Under the pieces are notes generated by a model that saw nothing but the letters and a program-made list of their open reading frames with translations, was not told the origin of the DNA and did no database searches. Below are positions 1-10,193 of a DNA stretch of 64,000 nucleotides, piece by piece. The DNA is from Microbacterium excoecariae (GTDB taxonomy: Bacteria > Actinomycetota > Actinomycetes > Actinomycetales > Microbacteriaceae), in assembly GCF_011326725.1 (NCBI RefSeq), contig NZ_JAANCO010000001.1, forward strand, positions 620,001 through 684,000, in the 5' to 3' direction. Position 1 is the stretch's first letter. Each line of letters starts with the position of its first letter. The translations under genes and the position numbers were made by a program.

Positions 1-1217
<1,217 letters not shown>

Positions 1218-1221
<4 letters not shown>

Positions 1222-2600
1222 GGGCGCCGGCGCCGGAGGAGTTCGCGGCCTACCTGCCGCGGACGAGGTGGTTCGCGGGCAAGGGGCGCGACTTCCGCGT
1301 CGCTTCCGTGCGCGAGATCGCCCGCCTCGCCGGCGCCGGGGGCTCCCCGGTCGTGGCCGTGCATCTCGTGACGGTCGCGTACGACGACGCGGCCGGCGGA
1401 TCCGAGGTGTATCAGGTGCCGCTGTCCTGGTACCCGGAGGCGGTCGCGCGCGTCGAGCACGCGCTCGTGTCGGGGCACGAGGGGTGGTCCTACGACGCCG
1501 TGCACGACCGCGAGGCCATGGCTCTGTGGCTCGACGCCTTCGCCTCGGCGACGCCCGAGCACCCGAGCGACGTGCCGGGGATGCGCTTCTTTCGCGCGGA
1601 TCCGGAGGAGCTGGCGGACGCAGGAGCGGCCGCGCCGCTGACGGGGGAGCAGTCGAACTCGTCGGTCCGCTTCGGCGACCGGGCGATCATGAAACTCTTC
1701 CGCACCGTTACCCCGGGGGAGAACCCGGACATCGAGATCCACCGCGCCCTCACGGTGGCCGGCAGCGACGACGTCGCGCCCCTGTACGGCTGGATCACTT
1801 CGCGCGGCGCGGGGGAACCGCTGCGGCTCGGGATGATCCAGGAGTACCTGCGCACGGCCACTGACGGGTTCGAGCTGGCGATGTCGAGCGTGCGCGCGAT
1901 GATCGCGGAGCCCGGCGGCGACCCGGCCGCCTATGCGGGCGAGGCCGCCGAGCTCGGCCGCGCGGTCGCCCGGATCCACGCGCGCCTGGCGGAGGCGTTC
2001 GGCTCCGAGGAGCGCGGCCCCGAGGCGGCCGCGGCGCTCGCGGACGCGATGCGGCAGCGCCTCGACGAGGCGATCCTCGCCGTCCCCGAGCTCGACGCAC
2101 ACGCCCCGCGGATCCGCGGGCTCTTCGCGCGCGTCGCGGAGCTTTCCGGACTCCGCGTGCAGCGCGTGCACGGCGACCTGCACCTCGGCCAGAGCCTGCG
2201 CACGTCCCGCGGGTGGCGGATCGTGGATTTCGAGGGCGAGCCGGCCCGCCCCCTCGCTGACCGCCTTCGCCCCGACAGCCCCTGGCGCGACGTCGCCGGC
2301 ATGCTGCGCTCCTTCGACTACGCGCCGGGCGTCGTGCGCCTCAGCCCCGGCGAGGGCACCGACGGCGAGGAGGCGGCCGCGCAGTGCGCGGCCTGGGCCG
2401 CCACCGCGCGCGCCGCGTTCCTCGCCGCGTACGCCGAGGAGGCGGGCGCGCCCGGCGCCGCCGACGCCCTCCTCGTCGACGCCTACGTCGCCGACAAGGC
2501 CGTGTACGAGGCGGTCTACGAGGCACGCAACCGGCCGACCTGGATCGCCATCCCGCTCGAGGCGATCGCGCGCCTCGGCCACGAGGAAGAGACCGCATGA
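1218..2600 (+). CDS. mak: Maltokinase (maltose to maltose-1-phosphate)
   Basis: This 460-residue protein phosphorylates maltose to maltose-1-phosphate, the donor used by GlgE to build alpha-glucan. The fold is aminoglycoside-kinase-like. The catalytic loop is [10 protein letters not shown] and the metal-binding motif is IVDFEGEP, both in the C-terminal lobe. The N-terminal lobe holds [18 protein letters not shown], which fits the nucleotide-binding strand region. The GTG start is chosen because it overlaps the treS stop by 4 nt and gives a start typical of the family. The gene overlaps glgB by ATGA at its end, so treS-mak-glgB form one operon. Also known as pep2. Nothing is odd about its length. 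Confidence 0.92.
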
Positions 2601-4780
2601 CCCCTCGCCCCCGCCCCCTTTCCGCCGAGGTCCTCGAGATGATCGCGGACGGCCGCCACGGAGATCCGCACGCCGTGCTCGGCGCCCACCCGTCGTCCGG
2701 CGGCGTGACGGTGCGCGCGCTGCGCCCGCTGGCCGACTCCGTCGCGGTGCGGTACGCGGGCGGCGAGGTGCCCCTGGCGCACGAGGGATCCGGCGTGTGG
2801 GCGGGCGTCGTCGAGACCGACGAGGTGCCCGATTACCGCCTCGTGACGACCTACGCCGACGGCGTCGCGCACGCGGCCGACGACCCGTACCGCTTCCTCC
2901 CGTCGGTCGGCGAGGTCGACCTGCACCTCATCGGCGAGGGGCGGCACGAGCACCTGTGGCGCGTGCTCGGCGCCCGGGTGCGCACCTTCGACGGCCTGGG
3001 CCGCAACCCCGACGTCACCGGGGTGTCCTTCGCCGTCTGGGCGCCGCGCGCCCGGGGCGTGCGCGTGAAGGCCGACTTCAACGCGTGGGACGGCCGCGAG
3101 CACCCGATGCGCCAGCTCGGTACGTCGGGGGTGTGGGAGCTGTTCGTGCCCGGGGTGAGCGCCGGCGCCCACTACAAGTTCGCGATCCTCCAGGCCGATG
3201 GCCAGTGGCACGAGAAGGCGGATCCGCTCGCGCGGTTCGCGGAGCGCCCCCCGGCCACCGCGAGCATCGTGCACGACTCGGCGTACGCGTGGGGCGACGC
3301 GGAGTGGATGGCGGATCGCCAGGACCGCCGGCTCCTCGACGAGCCGATGTCGATCTACGAGGTCCACCTCGCCTCGTGGCGCAGCGGCCGCAGCTACGCC
3401 GACCTCGCCGACGAGTTCGTCGCCTACGTGGCCGACCTCGGCTTCACGCACGTCGAGTTCATGCCCGTCATGCAGCACCCGTTCGGCGGATCCTGGGGGT
3501 ACCACGTGACGGGGTACTACGCGCCGGACAGCCGGTTCGGGGATCCGGACGGCTTCCGCCTGCTCGTCGACCGCCTGCATCAGGCGGGCATCGGCGTCAT
3601 CCTCGACTGGGTGCCGGGGCACTTCGCGACGGACCCGTGGGCCCTGTCGCTGTTCGACGGCCAACCCCTGTACGAGGACCCGAACCCGCAGCGCGGCTGG
3701 CACCGGCAGTGGGGATCCCACATCTTCGACTTCGGCCACCGCGAGGTGCGCAACTTCCTCTACGCCAACGCGCTGTACTGGCTCGAGGAGTTCCACGCCG
3801 ACGGCCTGCGCGTCGACGGCGTCGCCTCGATGCTCTACCTCGACTACGCGCGCGAGGAGGGCGAGTGGACGCCCAACGTGCACGGCGGGCGCGAGAACCT
3901 CGAGGCCGTGGCGCTGTTGCAGGAGACGAACGCGACGGCCTACCGCCGGGTGCCGGGGATCGCCATGATCGCGGAGGAGTCCACCGCGTGGCCCGGCGTG
4001 ACCCGCCCGACCGACACGGGCGGGCTGGGCTTCGGCTTCAAGTGGAATATGGGGTGGATGCACGACTCGCTCGAGTACGTCTCGCGGGATCCCGTGCACC
4101 GCTCGCATCACCACCACGAGATGACGTTCGCCTCGTCCTACGCGTGGAGCGAGCACTACGTGCTGCCGCTGTCGCACGACGAGGTCGTGCACGGCAAGGG
4201 ATCCCTCCTCCGCCGGGTGCCGGGGGACCGGTGGCGGCAGCTTGCGACGCTGCGGGCCTTCTTCGCCTTCATGTGGGCGCACCCCGGCAAGCAGCTCCTC
4301 TTCATGGGCGGGGAGTTCGCGCAGGACGCCGAGTGGGCCGAGTCGCGCGAGCTCGACTGGTGGCTCCTGGATCACGCCGAGCACCGCGGCGTGCATGCCG
4401 CGATCCGCGACCTCAACCGCGCCTACCGGGACACCCCGGCGCTCTGGGCGGGGGACGCGCACCCCGCGTCGTTCCGGTGGATCGACGCGGACGACGCGGC
4501 GAGCAACGTCTTCGTGTTCCTCCGCACCGCGCCGGACGGATCCGCCCTGGTGTGCGTGTCGAACTTCTCGGCCGTGCCCCGCACGGGCTACCGCGTCGGG
4601 CTGCCGCAGGCGGGCCGCTGGGACGAGGTCGTGAACACCGACGCCGAGGCATATGCCGGAAGCGGCATGGGCAACCTCGGCGGGGTGGACGCCGTGGGCG
4701 GGGAATGGTACGGCTTCCCCGCGCACGCGGACATCACGGTGCCGCCGCTCGCGACGGTGTGGCTGCGCCCGGCGCGCTGA
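2597..4780 (+). CDS. glgB: 1,4-alpha-glucan branching enzyme
   Basis: GlgB introduces alpha-1,6 branches into glycogen. The protein has 727 residues: an N-terminal beta-sandwich and CBM48-like part (about 1-230), a GH13 barrel, and a C-terminal all-beta domain. By codon count the nucleophile is D407 (GLRVDGV), the acid/base E460 (MIAEEST) and the stabilising Asp D528 (LSHDEVVHGK). These match the E. coli pattern of 405/458/526 closely. ATG is coupled to the mak stop (ATGA). The stop codon abuts the stop of the opposite-strand DUF4395 gene with no spacer (TGATCA), so no separate terminator fits between them. Confidence 0.95.
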   Translation: MTPRPRPLSAEVLEMIADGRHGDPHAVLGAHPSSGGVTVRALRPLADSVAVRYAGGEVPLAHEGSGVWAGVVETDEVPDYRLVTTYADGVAHAADDPYRFLPSVGEVDLHLIGEGRHEHLWRVLGARVRTFDGLGRNPDVTGVSFAVWAPRARGVRVKADFNAWDGREHPMRQLGTSGVWELFVPGVSAGAHYKFAILQADGQWHEKADPLARFAERPPATASIVHDSAYAWGDAEWMADRQDRRLLDEPMSIYEVHLASWRSGRSYADLADEFVAYVADLGFTHVEFMPVMQHPFGGSWGYHVTGYYAPDSRFGDPDGFRLLVDRLHQAGIGVILDWVPGHFATDPWALSLFDGQPLYEDPNPQRGWHRQWGSHIFDFGHREVRNFLYANALYWLEEFHADGLRVDGVASMLYLDYAREEGEWTPNVHGGRENLEAVALLQETNATAYRRVPGIAMIAEESTAWPGVTRPTDTGGLGFGFKWNMGWMHDSLEYVSRDPVHRSHHHHEMTFASSYAWSEHYVLPLSHDEVVHGKGSLLRRVPGDRWRQLATLRAFFAFMWAHPGKQLLFMGGEFAQDAEWAESRELDWWLLDHAEHRGVHAAIRDLNRAYRDTPALWAGDAHPASFRWIDADDAASNVFVFLRTAPDGSALVCVSNFSAVPRTGYRVGLPQAGRWDEVVNTDAEAYAGSGMGNLGGVDAVGGEWYGFPAHADITVPPLATVWLRPAR

Positions 4781-5257
4781 TCAGCCGCGCAGGCGCGCGA
4801 GGCCGAGGTACATCATGCAGCCGAGGCAGACGCCGAAGGCCACGTTGAGGAAGGCCGCGACCAGCGCCGCGGCGGCGGCGATCGGCAGCGCCCACGGGAC
4901 GCCCGCGAGGTGGAGCACGATGCCGACGAGTGTGACGGCGAGGCCGACGCCCTGCGCGAACCGCGGCGGGCGCGGATCCTCGCGCTCGGTGGGCGGCGCC
5001 AGCCGCGGCGCGATCACGCGGCGGAACAGCACGCCCCACGGCGCGGTCGCCGGCGACGCGACGCCCCAGAGGAACAGCGCCGCGATCACCACGAGGAGGA
5101 GGAACCCCGGATCCGCCGCGCGCTCCGCAAGCGTCGTCGTCCCCGCGGGGGCCGCGGCGGTGCCGCTCAGCGCGAGGAAGAGCGCCACGACGAGGAGCAC
5201 GGTCGTGATGCCCGCGGCGAAGCGCGGGCCGCGCGGGTCGAGGCCGCGCTCAGACAC
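4781..5257 (-). CDS. DUF4395 membrane protein
   Basis: A 158-residue membrane protein of the DUF4395 family with about four hydrophobic segments (about 15-32, 51-68, 102-120, 125-150). A Cys pair, C144 and C147 (GVCLGC), sits in the last membrane segment. The GTG start lies inside the end of the preceding thioredoxin-like gene (8-nt overlap), so the two proteins are made together. DUF4395 proteins are often found next to thioredoxins in actinobacteria. A shared redox role for the membrane CxxC and the thioredoxin CxxC is likely but inferred. The gene converges on glgB with zero intergenic bases. Confidence 0.85.
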   Translation of the reverse strand: MSERGLDPRGPRFAAGITTVLLVVALFLALSGTAAAPAGTTTLAERAADPGFLLLVVIAALFLWGVASPATAPWGVLFRRVIAPRLAPPTEREDPRPPRFAQGVGLAVTLVGIVLHLAGVPWALPIAAAAALVAAFLNVAFGVCLGCMMYLGLARLRG

Positions 5258-5687
5258 GGGCGGGCTCTCCGGCGGCGGCGAGGGCGGCGAGGACGTCCTC
5301 GCGGCGGGGCGCGCCGCCGATGCGGGTGCGCTGGACGCCCGCGGCGTCGAGCACGAGCACGGTCGGGGTCTGCAGCACGTCGAAGGCGCGGGCGATGTCG
5401 GTGCGGTGGGTGAGGTCCACGTCGACGTAGCCCACGCCGTCGGTCTCGCTCGCGAGCTGGCCGAGCAGGCGCCGGGTGCCGGGGCACCGCGCGCACATCT
5501 CCGTGCTGAACTGCACGAGGGTGGCGCGATCCCCGAAGGATCCGGGATCCGCCGCGAGCATGTCGGGCGTGACGGCCCGGGCGTCGGTGGCGCGGGCGCG
5601 GCCATCGCGGCGCCGGATCCACGCGCCAGCGAGCGCGGCCACGGCGAGCACCCCGATCACGAGGGCGGCGGCGAGAAGCGGAGACAT
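5250..5687 (-). CDS. Membrane-anchored thioredoxin-like protein
   Basis: A 145-residue protein with one N-terminal membrane segment (about 4-22) followed by a basic stretch, so the thioredoxin domain may lie at the membrane surface. The redox motif is C65-A-R-C68 in QFSTEMCARCPG, and the cis-Pro is in VLQTPTVLVL. The CARC dipeptide differs from the CGPC of housekeeping thioredoxin, which suggests a dedicated thiol or TlpA-like role. It is coupled to the downstream DUF4395 gene. A -10 hexamer (TACCGT) lies 7 nt before the ATG, so the mRNA is probably leaderless. Confidence 0.85.
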   Translation of the reverse strand: MSPLLAAALVIGVLAVAALAGAWIRRRDGRARATDARAVTPDMLAADPGSFGDRATLVQFSTEMCARCPGTRRLLGQLASETDGVGYVDVDLTHRTDIARAFDVLQTPTVLVLDAAGVQRTRIGGAPRREDVLAALAAAGEPARV

Positions 5688-5694
5688 GGGATCG

Positions 5695-5700
5695 ACGGTA
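5695..5700 (-). promoter_or_regulatory. -10 element of leaderless trx-DUF4395 promoter
   Basis: On the minus strand TACCGT ends 7 nt before the ATG at 5687. That places the expected transcription start on the A of the start codon. No ribosome-binding site is visible. Confidence 0.55.
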
Positions 5701-5747
5701 AGCCCGTCTCGCCCACGGTGGCGCCGTCTGTGACGGACTGTGACGCG

Positions 5748-6329
5748 TCAGGCCGGGGGCAGGCGCAGCACGTTCGACTCGCCGACCTCGAGGTCCTCGA
5801 CGAAGCGGACCGTGCGGGCGAGCGCGTCGATGTGCGGCACGAAGGTGAGGAAGCGCTCGCGGTCGGGGCTGACGGCCTGCAGCGTGACGAGGTGCGTGCC
5901 GGTGTCCCACGTGTACATCGCGAATGGCGGGGTGCCGGGGCGCGTGGGCGCGTCCATGACGAGCTTCTCGCCGGATCCGAGGTGCGGGTTCGAGAAGTCC
6001 TCGGTGTCGTCGTACTCCATGGGCATCATCGCCCGGGCCGTGCGCACCTGCGGCGTGAGCGCCTGGACCTGCGCGAGCGCGGCGAGCGCGTGCGCGTCCT
6101 CCTTCCAGGACCACGCGAGGTAGCGGCCGTCCGCGTTCTTCAGACCGGCCTTGACGACGCGGCCGGCGATGAAGCTCATGAGGCCCGATCCGGGCTGCCC
6201 CTGCGCGATCCCCGCCGTCGTCATGAGCATGCGCACGGCGGCGCGGCGGCGGCGCCCGCTGCCGAGGCCGGATCCGCGCAGGGGCACCCAGCGCTCGGGG
6301 TCGGCGTCGGCCTGCAGGTGATCGCTCAT
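5748..6329 (-). CDS. Conserved hypothetical protein, 193 aa
   Basis: I do not recognise this soluble 193-residue protein. It has no signal peptide or membrane segment. There is an Arg-rich patch at about 25-31 and a region with DGRYLAWSWKEDAHALA and PPFAMYTWDTGTHLVTLQ that looks like mixed alpha/beta structure. Real coding is supported by its codon usage, a sensible ATG, and its fit between trx and apt without overlap. Upstream of the ATG there is both a TACCCT -10-like hexamer (6-nt spacer) and a GGAGG string, so the transcript could be leaderless or use that ribosome site. It is divergent from apt. Confidence 0.7.
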   Translation of the reverse strand: MSDHLQADADPERWVPLRGSGLGSGRRRRAAVRMLMTTAGIAQGQPGSGLMSFIAGRVVKAGLKNADGRYLAWSWKEDAHALAALAQVQALTPQVRTARAMMPMEYDDTEDFSNPHLGSGEKLVMDAPTRPGTPPFAMYTWDTGTHLVTLQAVSPDRERFLTFVPHIDALARTVRFVEDLEVGESNVLRLPPA

Positions 6330-6411
6330 GCCTCCAGGGTAGGGGCGCCGGGCCCGCGCCCGCCCGCGCCGGGCGGAACCTGCGGGCGCCGGTTCTCACA
6401 GCGCCGCCCGG

Positions 6412-6417
6412 TACGCT
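6412..6417 (+). promoter_or_regulatory. -10 element of leaderless apt promoter
   Basis: TACGCT is followed by exactly 7 nt and then GTG at 6425. This geometry favours 6425 as the start over the upstream in-frame GTG at 6419, which would lie before the transcription start. Confidence 0.6.
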
Positions 6418-6424
6418 CGTGCCC

Positions 6425-6946
6425 GTGACTTCCCCCGATCTCGCCCGCGCCGAATCGCTCATCGCCACGACGCCCGATTACCCCGAGCCCGGCGTGCTGT
6501 TCCGCGACCTGTCGCCGCTGTTCGCCGACGCCGCCGCGCTGCGCGCGGTGGGCGAGGCCCTTGCCGAGCCGTTCCGCGGCCGGTTCGACATCGTCGGCGG
6601 CATCGAGGCGCGCGGCTTCCTGATCGCGGGCTTCATCGCGGCGGCCGAGGGCGTGGGCATGCTGCCGATCCGCAAGGCCGGCAAGCTCCCGAAGCCCGCG
6701 GCGGCCGTCTCATACGCGCTCGAGTACGGCACGGCGACGATCGAGGCGCCCGGCGTGCTGCAGCCCGGCGCGCGGGTCCTCCTCGTCGACGACGTGCTCG
6801 CGACCGGCGGCACGATCGCGGCGGCCCGCCAGATCATCGCCGACCTCGGGGCCGAGACCGCCGGATCCGCCGTCGTTCTCGAGCTCGACGGCCTCGGCGG
6901 CCGCGCGCACGCGGGCGACGACGTGCACGCCCTGTTCACCGCCTGA
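6425..6946 (+). CDS. apt: Adenine phosphoribosyltransferase
   Basis: Apt converts adenine and PRPP to AMP (purine salvage). The type I phosphoribosyltransferase signature VLLVDDVLATGGT binds PRPP, and the N-terminal part has the family's PDYPEPGVLFRDLSPLF and GIEARGF motifs. The protein is 173 residues from the GTG at 6425, or 175 from the GTG at 6419. I prefer 6425 because a -10 hexamer ends 7 nt upstream of it. It is followed after 65 nt by a nucleobase permease with its own leaderless promoter. It sits about 10 kb from the purine catabolic block. Confidence 0.93.
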   Translation: MTSPDLARAESLIATTPDYPEPGVLFRDLSPLFADAAALRAVGEALAEPFRGRFDIVGGIEARGFLIAGFIAAAEGVGMLPIRKAGKLPKPAAAVSYALEYGTATIEAPGVLQPGARVLLVDDVLATGGTIAAARQIIADLGAETAGSAVVLELDGLGGRAHAGDDVHALFTA

Positions 6947-6999
6947 CGCGGGGCGCGGATCCGTTCGCGCGCGGAAACACGCGCGCAACGCGGCGCGAT

Positions 7000-7005
7000 T
7001 AGCGT
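7000..7005 (+). promoter_or_regulatory. -10 element of leaderless permease promoter
   Basis: TAGCGT followed by 6 nt and the ATG at 7012, so the start codon is at or next to the expected transcription start. Confidence 0.5.
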
Positions 7006-7011
7006 CGCGGC

Positions 7012-8523
7012 ATGAGCTCCACCCGCACGGGCGCCAACGGCGTCGACACGATTCCCCCGTTCGCGCGGCTGTTCCCGCTCGGGCTGCAGCACGTGCTCGC
7101 GATGTACGCGGGCGCCGTCGCGGTGCCGTTGATCGTCGGCGGCGCGTTCGGGTTCTCCGGGGAGGACCTGGCGTTCCTCATCAGCGCCGACCTGTTCATC
7201 GCGGGAATCGCGACGATCGTGCAGTCCATCGGCTTCTGGCGCTTCGGCGTGCGGCTGCCGCTCATGCAGGGCGTCACCTTCGCCGCCGTCGGGCCCATGG
7301 TCGCGATCGGGCAGAGCTATCCGATCACGGCCGTGTTCGGCGCCACGATCGCCTGCGGGCTGTTCATGGTCCTCATCGCGCCCTTCTTCGCGCAGCTCCT
7401 GCGCTTCTTCCCGCCGATCGTGACGGGCACCGTCATCCTCATCATCGGCCTGTCGCTCATGAGCGTCGCGGCCGGGTGGATCGTGGACGGATCCGCCGAC
7501 GGATCCGCCTCGGGCCTGCAGCTGGCCTTCGCGGCCGGAACGCTCGCGCTCATCGTCCTCATCGAGCGCTTCGCGCCGCCCGCGCTCGCCCGCGTCTCGG
7601 TGCTCCTCGGCCTCGTGATCGGGACGATCATCGCCGCGTTCGTGCCGGGGATGACCGACTTCTCCGGGGTGGGGGAGGCGGCGTGGTTCGCGGTCGTGAC
7701 CCCGTTCCACTTCGGCGTGCCGACATTCGAGATCGTGCCGATCCTGTCGATGCTCATCGTCGGCGTCGTGATCATGACCGAGACGACGGGTGACATGATC
7801 GCCGTGGGCGAGATCGTCGACAAGCCCGTCACGCGGCGCCAGCTCGCCGACGGTCTGCGGGCCGACGGGCTCGGCACGATGCTCGGCGGCGTGTTCAACA
7901 CGTTCCCCTACACGGCGTTCGCGCAGAACGTCGGCCTCGTCTCGCTGACGGGGGTGCGCTCGCGCTTCGTCGCGACGATGGCGGGCGTGATCCTCGTGAT
8001 CCTCGGTCTGCTGCCGAAGGTGTCGGCGCTCGTGGAGGGCGTGCCGCGCGCGGTCCTTGGCGGCGCGGGAATCGCCCTGTTCGGCATGGTGGCCGCCAGC
8101 GGGATCCGGACGCTCACGAAGGTGCGCTTCGACAACCGCAACATCCTCATCGTGGCGCTGTCGGTCGGGATCGCCCTGCTCCCGACCGTGTCGCCGAACA
8201 TCTACCACCAGATGCCCACGTGGTTCCAGCTCATCTTTGACTCGGGCATCTCCGCGGGCGCGATCAGCGCGATCCTCCTCAACCTCCTCCTCGGCGGCGC
8301 GAGCTCCCGGTACGGGAAGGACCCGGCGCTGCCGACGTACGACGGGCTGCGCGGGCCGGCGGCCGCCGCCCTCGTGCACCCCGACGCCACGGGAACGGGC
8401 CTCATCCCCGTGCAGATCCTCGGCAAGGACGGGGCCGCGCTCGAGACCGTCGACGCCGACGGCAACCCCGTTGCGGCGCACGTCGTCGTCCCCGATCCCG
8501 AACCGGAACCCGGCGCGCACTGA
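7012..8523 (+). CDS. NCS2-family xanthine/urate-type permease
   Basis: A 503-residue membrane protein with about 12-14 hydrophobic segments. It belongs to the nucleobase:cation symporter-2 (NAT) family. The family signature QNVGLVSLTG starts at about residue 305 in the segment NTFPYTAFAQN. In this family that motif lines the substrate site, and this form is typical of bacterial xanthine/urate carriers. The hydrophilic C-terminal tail (about 440-503) is longer than usual and acidic at its end. Its likely role is uptake of xanthine or urate for the catabolic genes at 16-43 kb; the exact substrate cannot be read from sequence. Confidence 0.88.
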   Translation: MSSTRTGANGVDTIPPFARLFPLGLQHVLAMYAGAVAVPLIVGGAFGFSGEDLAFLISADLFIAGIATIVQSIGFWRFGVRLPLMQGVTFAAVGPMVAIGQSYPITAVFGATIACGLFMVLIAPFFAQLLRFFPPIVTGTVILIIGLSLMSVAAGWIVDGSADGSASGLQLAFAAGTLALIVLIERFAPPALARVSVLLGLVIGTIIAAFVPGMTDFSGVGEAAWFAVVTPFHFGVPTFEIVPILSMLIVGVVIMTETTGDMIAVGEIVDKPVTRRQLADGLRADGLGTMLGGVFNTFPYTAFAQNVGLVSLTGVRSRFVATMAGVILVILGLLPKVSALVEGVPRAVLGGAGIALFGMVAASGIRTLTKVRFDNRNILIVALSVGIALLPTVSPNIYHQMPTWFQLIFDSGISAGAISAILLNLLLGGASSRYGKDPALPTYDGLRGPAAAALVHPDATGTGLIPVQILGKDGAALETVDADGNPVAAHVVVPDPEPEPGAH

Positions 8524-8548
8524 CGGGCCCCGGCCCGCGGATCCGCGG

Positions 8549-8554
8549 CAGACT
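8549..8554 (+). promoter_or_regulatory. Possible -10 element, leaderless
   Basis: CAGACT lies 7 nt before the ATG at 8562. It matches the spacing seen at other genes here, but the hexamer is a weak match. Confidence 0.35.
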
Positions 8555-8561
8555 GTGAGGC

Positions 8562-8960
8562 ATGACCGTGATCGATGACCTCGCCCCCGAGTTCCGCCGC
8601 CTCCTCGACCTGCCGCTCTACGGCCACCTCGGCACCGTGCGCCCGAACGGCGACGTGCAGGTGAACCCCATGTGGTTCGAGTTCGACGGCGAGCACGTCC
8701 GCTTCACCCACACCACGAAGCGCCAGAAGTACCGCAACCTGCAGGCCAACCCGTCGATGTCGATGTCGATCACCGACCCCGACGAGCCGACGCACTACCT
8801 GGAGGTGCGCGGGCGCCTGGTGGACGTGATTCCGGATCCCGAGGGCACCTTCTACATGCACCTCGGGGAGCGGTACGGCAAGCCGCTGGGCGGCCCGCCC
8901 GCCGACCGCGCCGACCGCGTGATCCTCGTCATGCGGGTGGATCGCACGACGAAGCAGTAG
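8562..8960 (+). CDS. PPOX-class (F420/flavin) oxidoreductase
   Basis: A 132-residue split-barrel protein of the pyridoxamine-phosphate-oxidase-like group that in actinobacteria often binds F420 (Rv1155-like). Visible family features are the N-terminal YGHLGTVRPNGDVQVNPMWF strand pair, the basic THTTKRQKYRNLQANP segment that contacts the cofactor phosphate, and YLEVRGRLVDV. Its substrate is unknown. It ends 4 nt before the stop of the opposite-strand ROK gene. F420 rather than FMN as cofactor is inferred from family resemblance only. Confidence 0.82.
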   Translation: MTVIDDLAPEFRRLLDLPLYGHLGTVRPNGDVQVNPMWFEFDGEHVRFTHTTKRQKYRNLQANPSMSMSITDPDEPTHYLEVRGRLVDVIPDPEGTFYMHLGERYGKPLGGPPADRADRVILVMRVDRTTKQ

Positions 8961-8964
8961 CGAA

Positions 8965-10182
8965 TCAGGCCCGCGGGGCGCGACCGGCCGGATCCGCGAG
9001 GAGCGGCGCGAAGGCGAGCTCCGCGGGCCCGATCTGCATGAGGCGCGAGCGCATCTGCGCGCGCTCGAGCCGGATCGCTCGCCCGTCGGACCCGACGGGG
9101 TGCACGCGCACGGCCTCCGACAGGCGCTCGCGACTGGCGGCGAGCAGCACACCGAGGTATCCGGCGAGGACGACCTTCTCGGGTGCGAACGCGTTGACGA
9201 AGTTCGTCAGCGCGAGCGAGAGCACCTCGACCTGGCGCTCGAGCTCGGCCCGGACGCGGGCGTCGCGCGAGACCCCGAGCTCGATGTCGAGGTCGTCCTC
9301 GTCGAGCTTGCGCCGCCCGAGGAGGCCGAGCAGCGGCTCCGGGTTCACTTCGACGGTCAGGCAGCCGCGCCGCCCGCAGGCGCACGGGCGGCCGCGGGGA
9401 TCGACGACCGTGTGGCCCAGCTCGCCGGCGAATCCCGATGTGCCCCGCACGAGGGTGCCGTCCATGATGAGGCCGCCGCCGACGCCGTGCGCGGATCCGC
9501 TGAGGTAGAGCAGGTTCTCCGTGCCGCGCGCGATCCCGAACCGGGCCTCCGCCATCGCCCCCACCGACGCGTCGTTGCCGGCCGCGACCGGCATGCCGAG
9601 AGCGGACGAGAGCCGCGAGGCGACCGCTTCCCGGCGCCAGCCCAGGGGTGGGGCGACGAGGACGGATCCGGTCGCGTCGACGAGGCCGGGAACGGCGAGG
9701 CCGGCGCCCACGAGTCGGTAGTGGCGCTCGATGTCGGCCCGCATGGCGTCGACGAGGGACGCCGCGACCTGGGCGAAGCGCCGGGGGCTCGGCGCGCTCG
9801 CGAGGTCGTGCTTGAGCTGCGAGTGGACCGCGCCGCCGAGCCCGACGAGCGCGACCGAGACGGCGTCGGGCTCGGCCCGGATGCTGAGCGCGGCGACCGT
9901 GTCGTCGGCCGCGACGCCGAGGGAGGGGCGGCCCACGCGGCCCGTCGGCGCCGTGTCGGCCTCGCGCACGAGGGCGAGCTCGAGGAGCTCGGTTACGAGC
10001 GCCGTCACGGTCGAGCGATTCAGGCCGGTCGCTGATCCGATGTGCGAGCGCGAGAGCGGGCCCTCGGCGCGGACGAGCCCGAGCACCGCCGCCAGGTTCT
10101 GCTGCCGGACCTCCTCGTTCGTCGTCCGCACGGCGGCGCGCGCGGCCGGGCCGCGCCCTGTCGTCTCGGGGACCCTCGTCAT
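8965..10182 (-). CDS. ROK-family transcriptional regulator
   Basis: A 405-residue sugar-responsive regulator. The N-terminal winged helix (about 22-75, with LSRSHIGSATGLNRSTVTALV as recognition region) is followed by a ROK sugar-kinase-like domain. The ROK signature GFAGELGHTVVD and the zinc motif CACGRRGC are present. ATG 10182 is preceded by a G-rich ribosome site and lies 12 nt downstream of the ATPase stop, so it is the second gene of that operon. It likely controls the divergent sugar transporter genes in response to a sugar or sugar phosphate; the ligand is unknown. Confidence 0.88.
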   Translation of the reverse strand: MTRVPETTGRGPAARAAVRTTNEEVRQQNLAAVLGLVRAEGPLSRSHIGSATGLNRSTVTALVTELLELALVREADTAPTGRVGRPSLGVAADDTVAALSIRAEPDAVSVALVGLGGAVHSQLKHDLASAPSPRRFAQVAASLVDAMRADIERHYRLVGAGLAVPGLVDATGSVLVAPPLGWRREAVASRLSSALGMPVAAGNDASVGAMAEARFGIARGTENLLYLSGSAHGVGGGLIMDGTLVRGTSGFAGELGHTVVDPRGRPCACGRRGCLTVEVNPEPLLGLLGRRKLDEDDLDIELGVSRDARVRAELERQVEVLSLALTNFVNAFAPEKVVLAGYLGVLLAASRERLSEAVRVHPVGSDGRAIRLERAQMRSRLMQIGPAELAFAPLLADPAGRAPRA

Positions 10183-10193
10183 CGCCCCGCCCC

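Noticed and set aside
1933-4848. 971-codon Arg/Pro/Ala-rich frame over maltokinase and glgB
   Set aside because: Low-complexity translation of another frame of two well-recognised genes.
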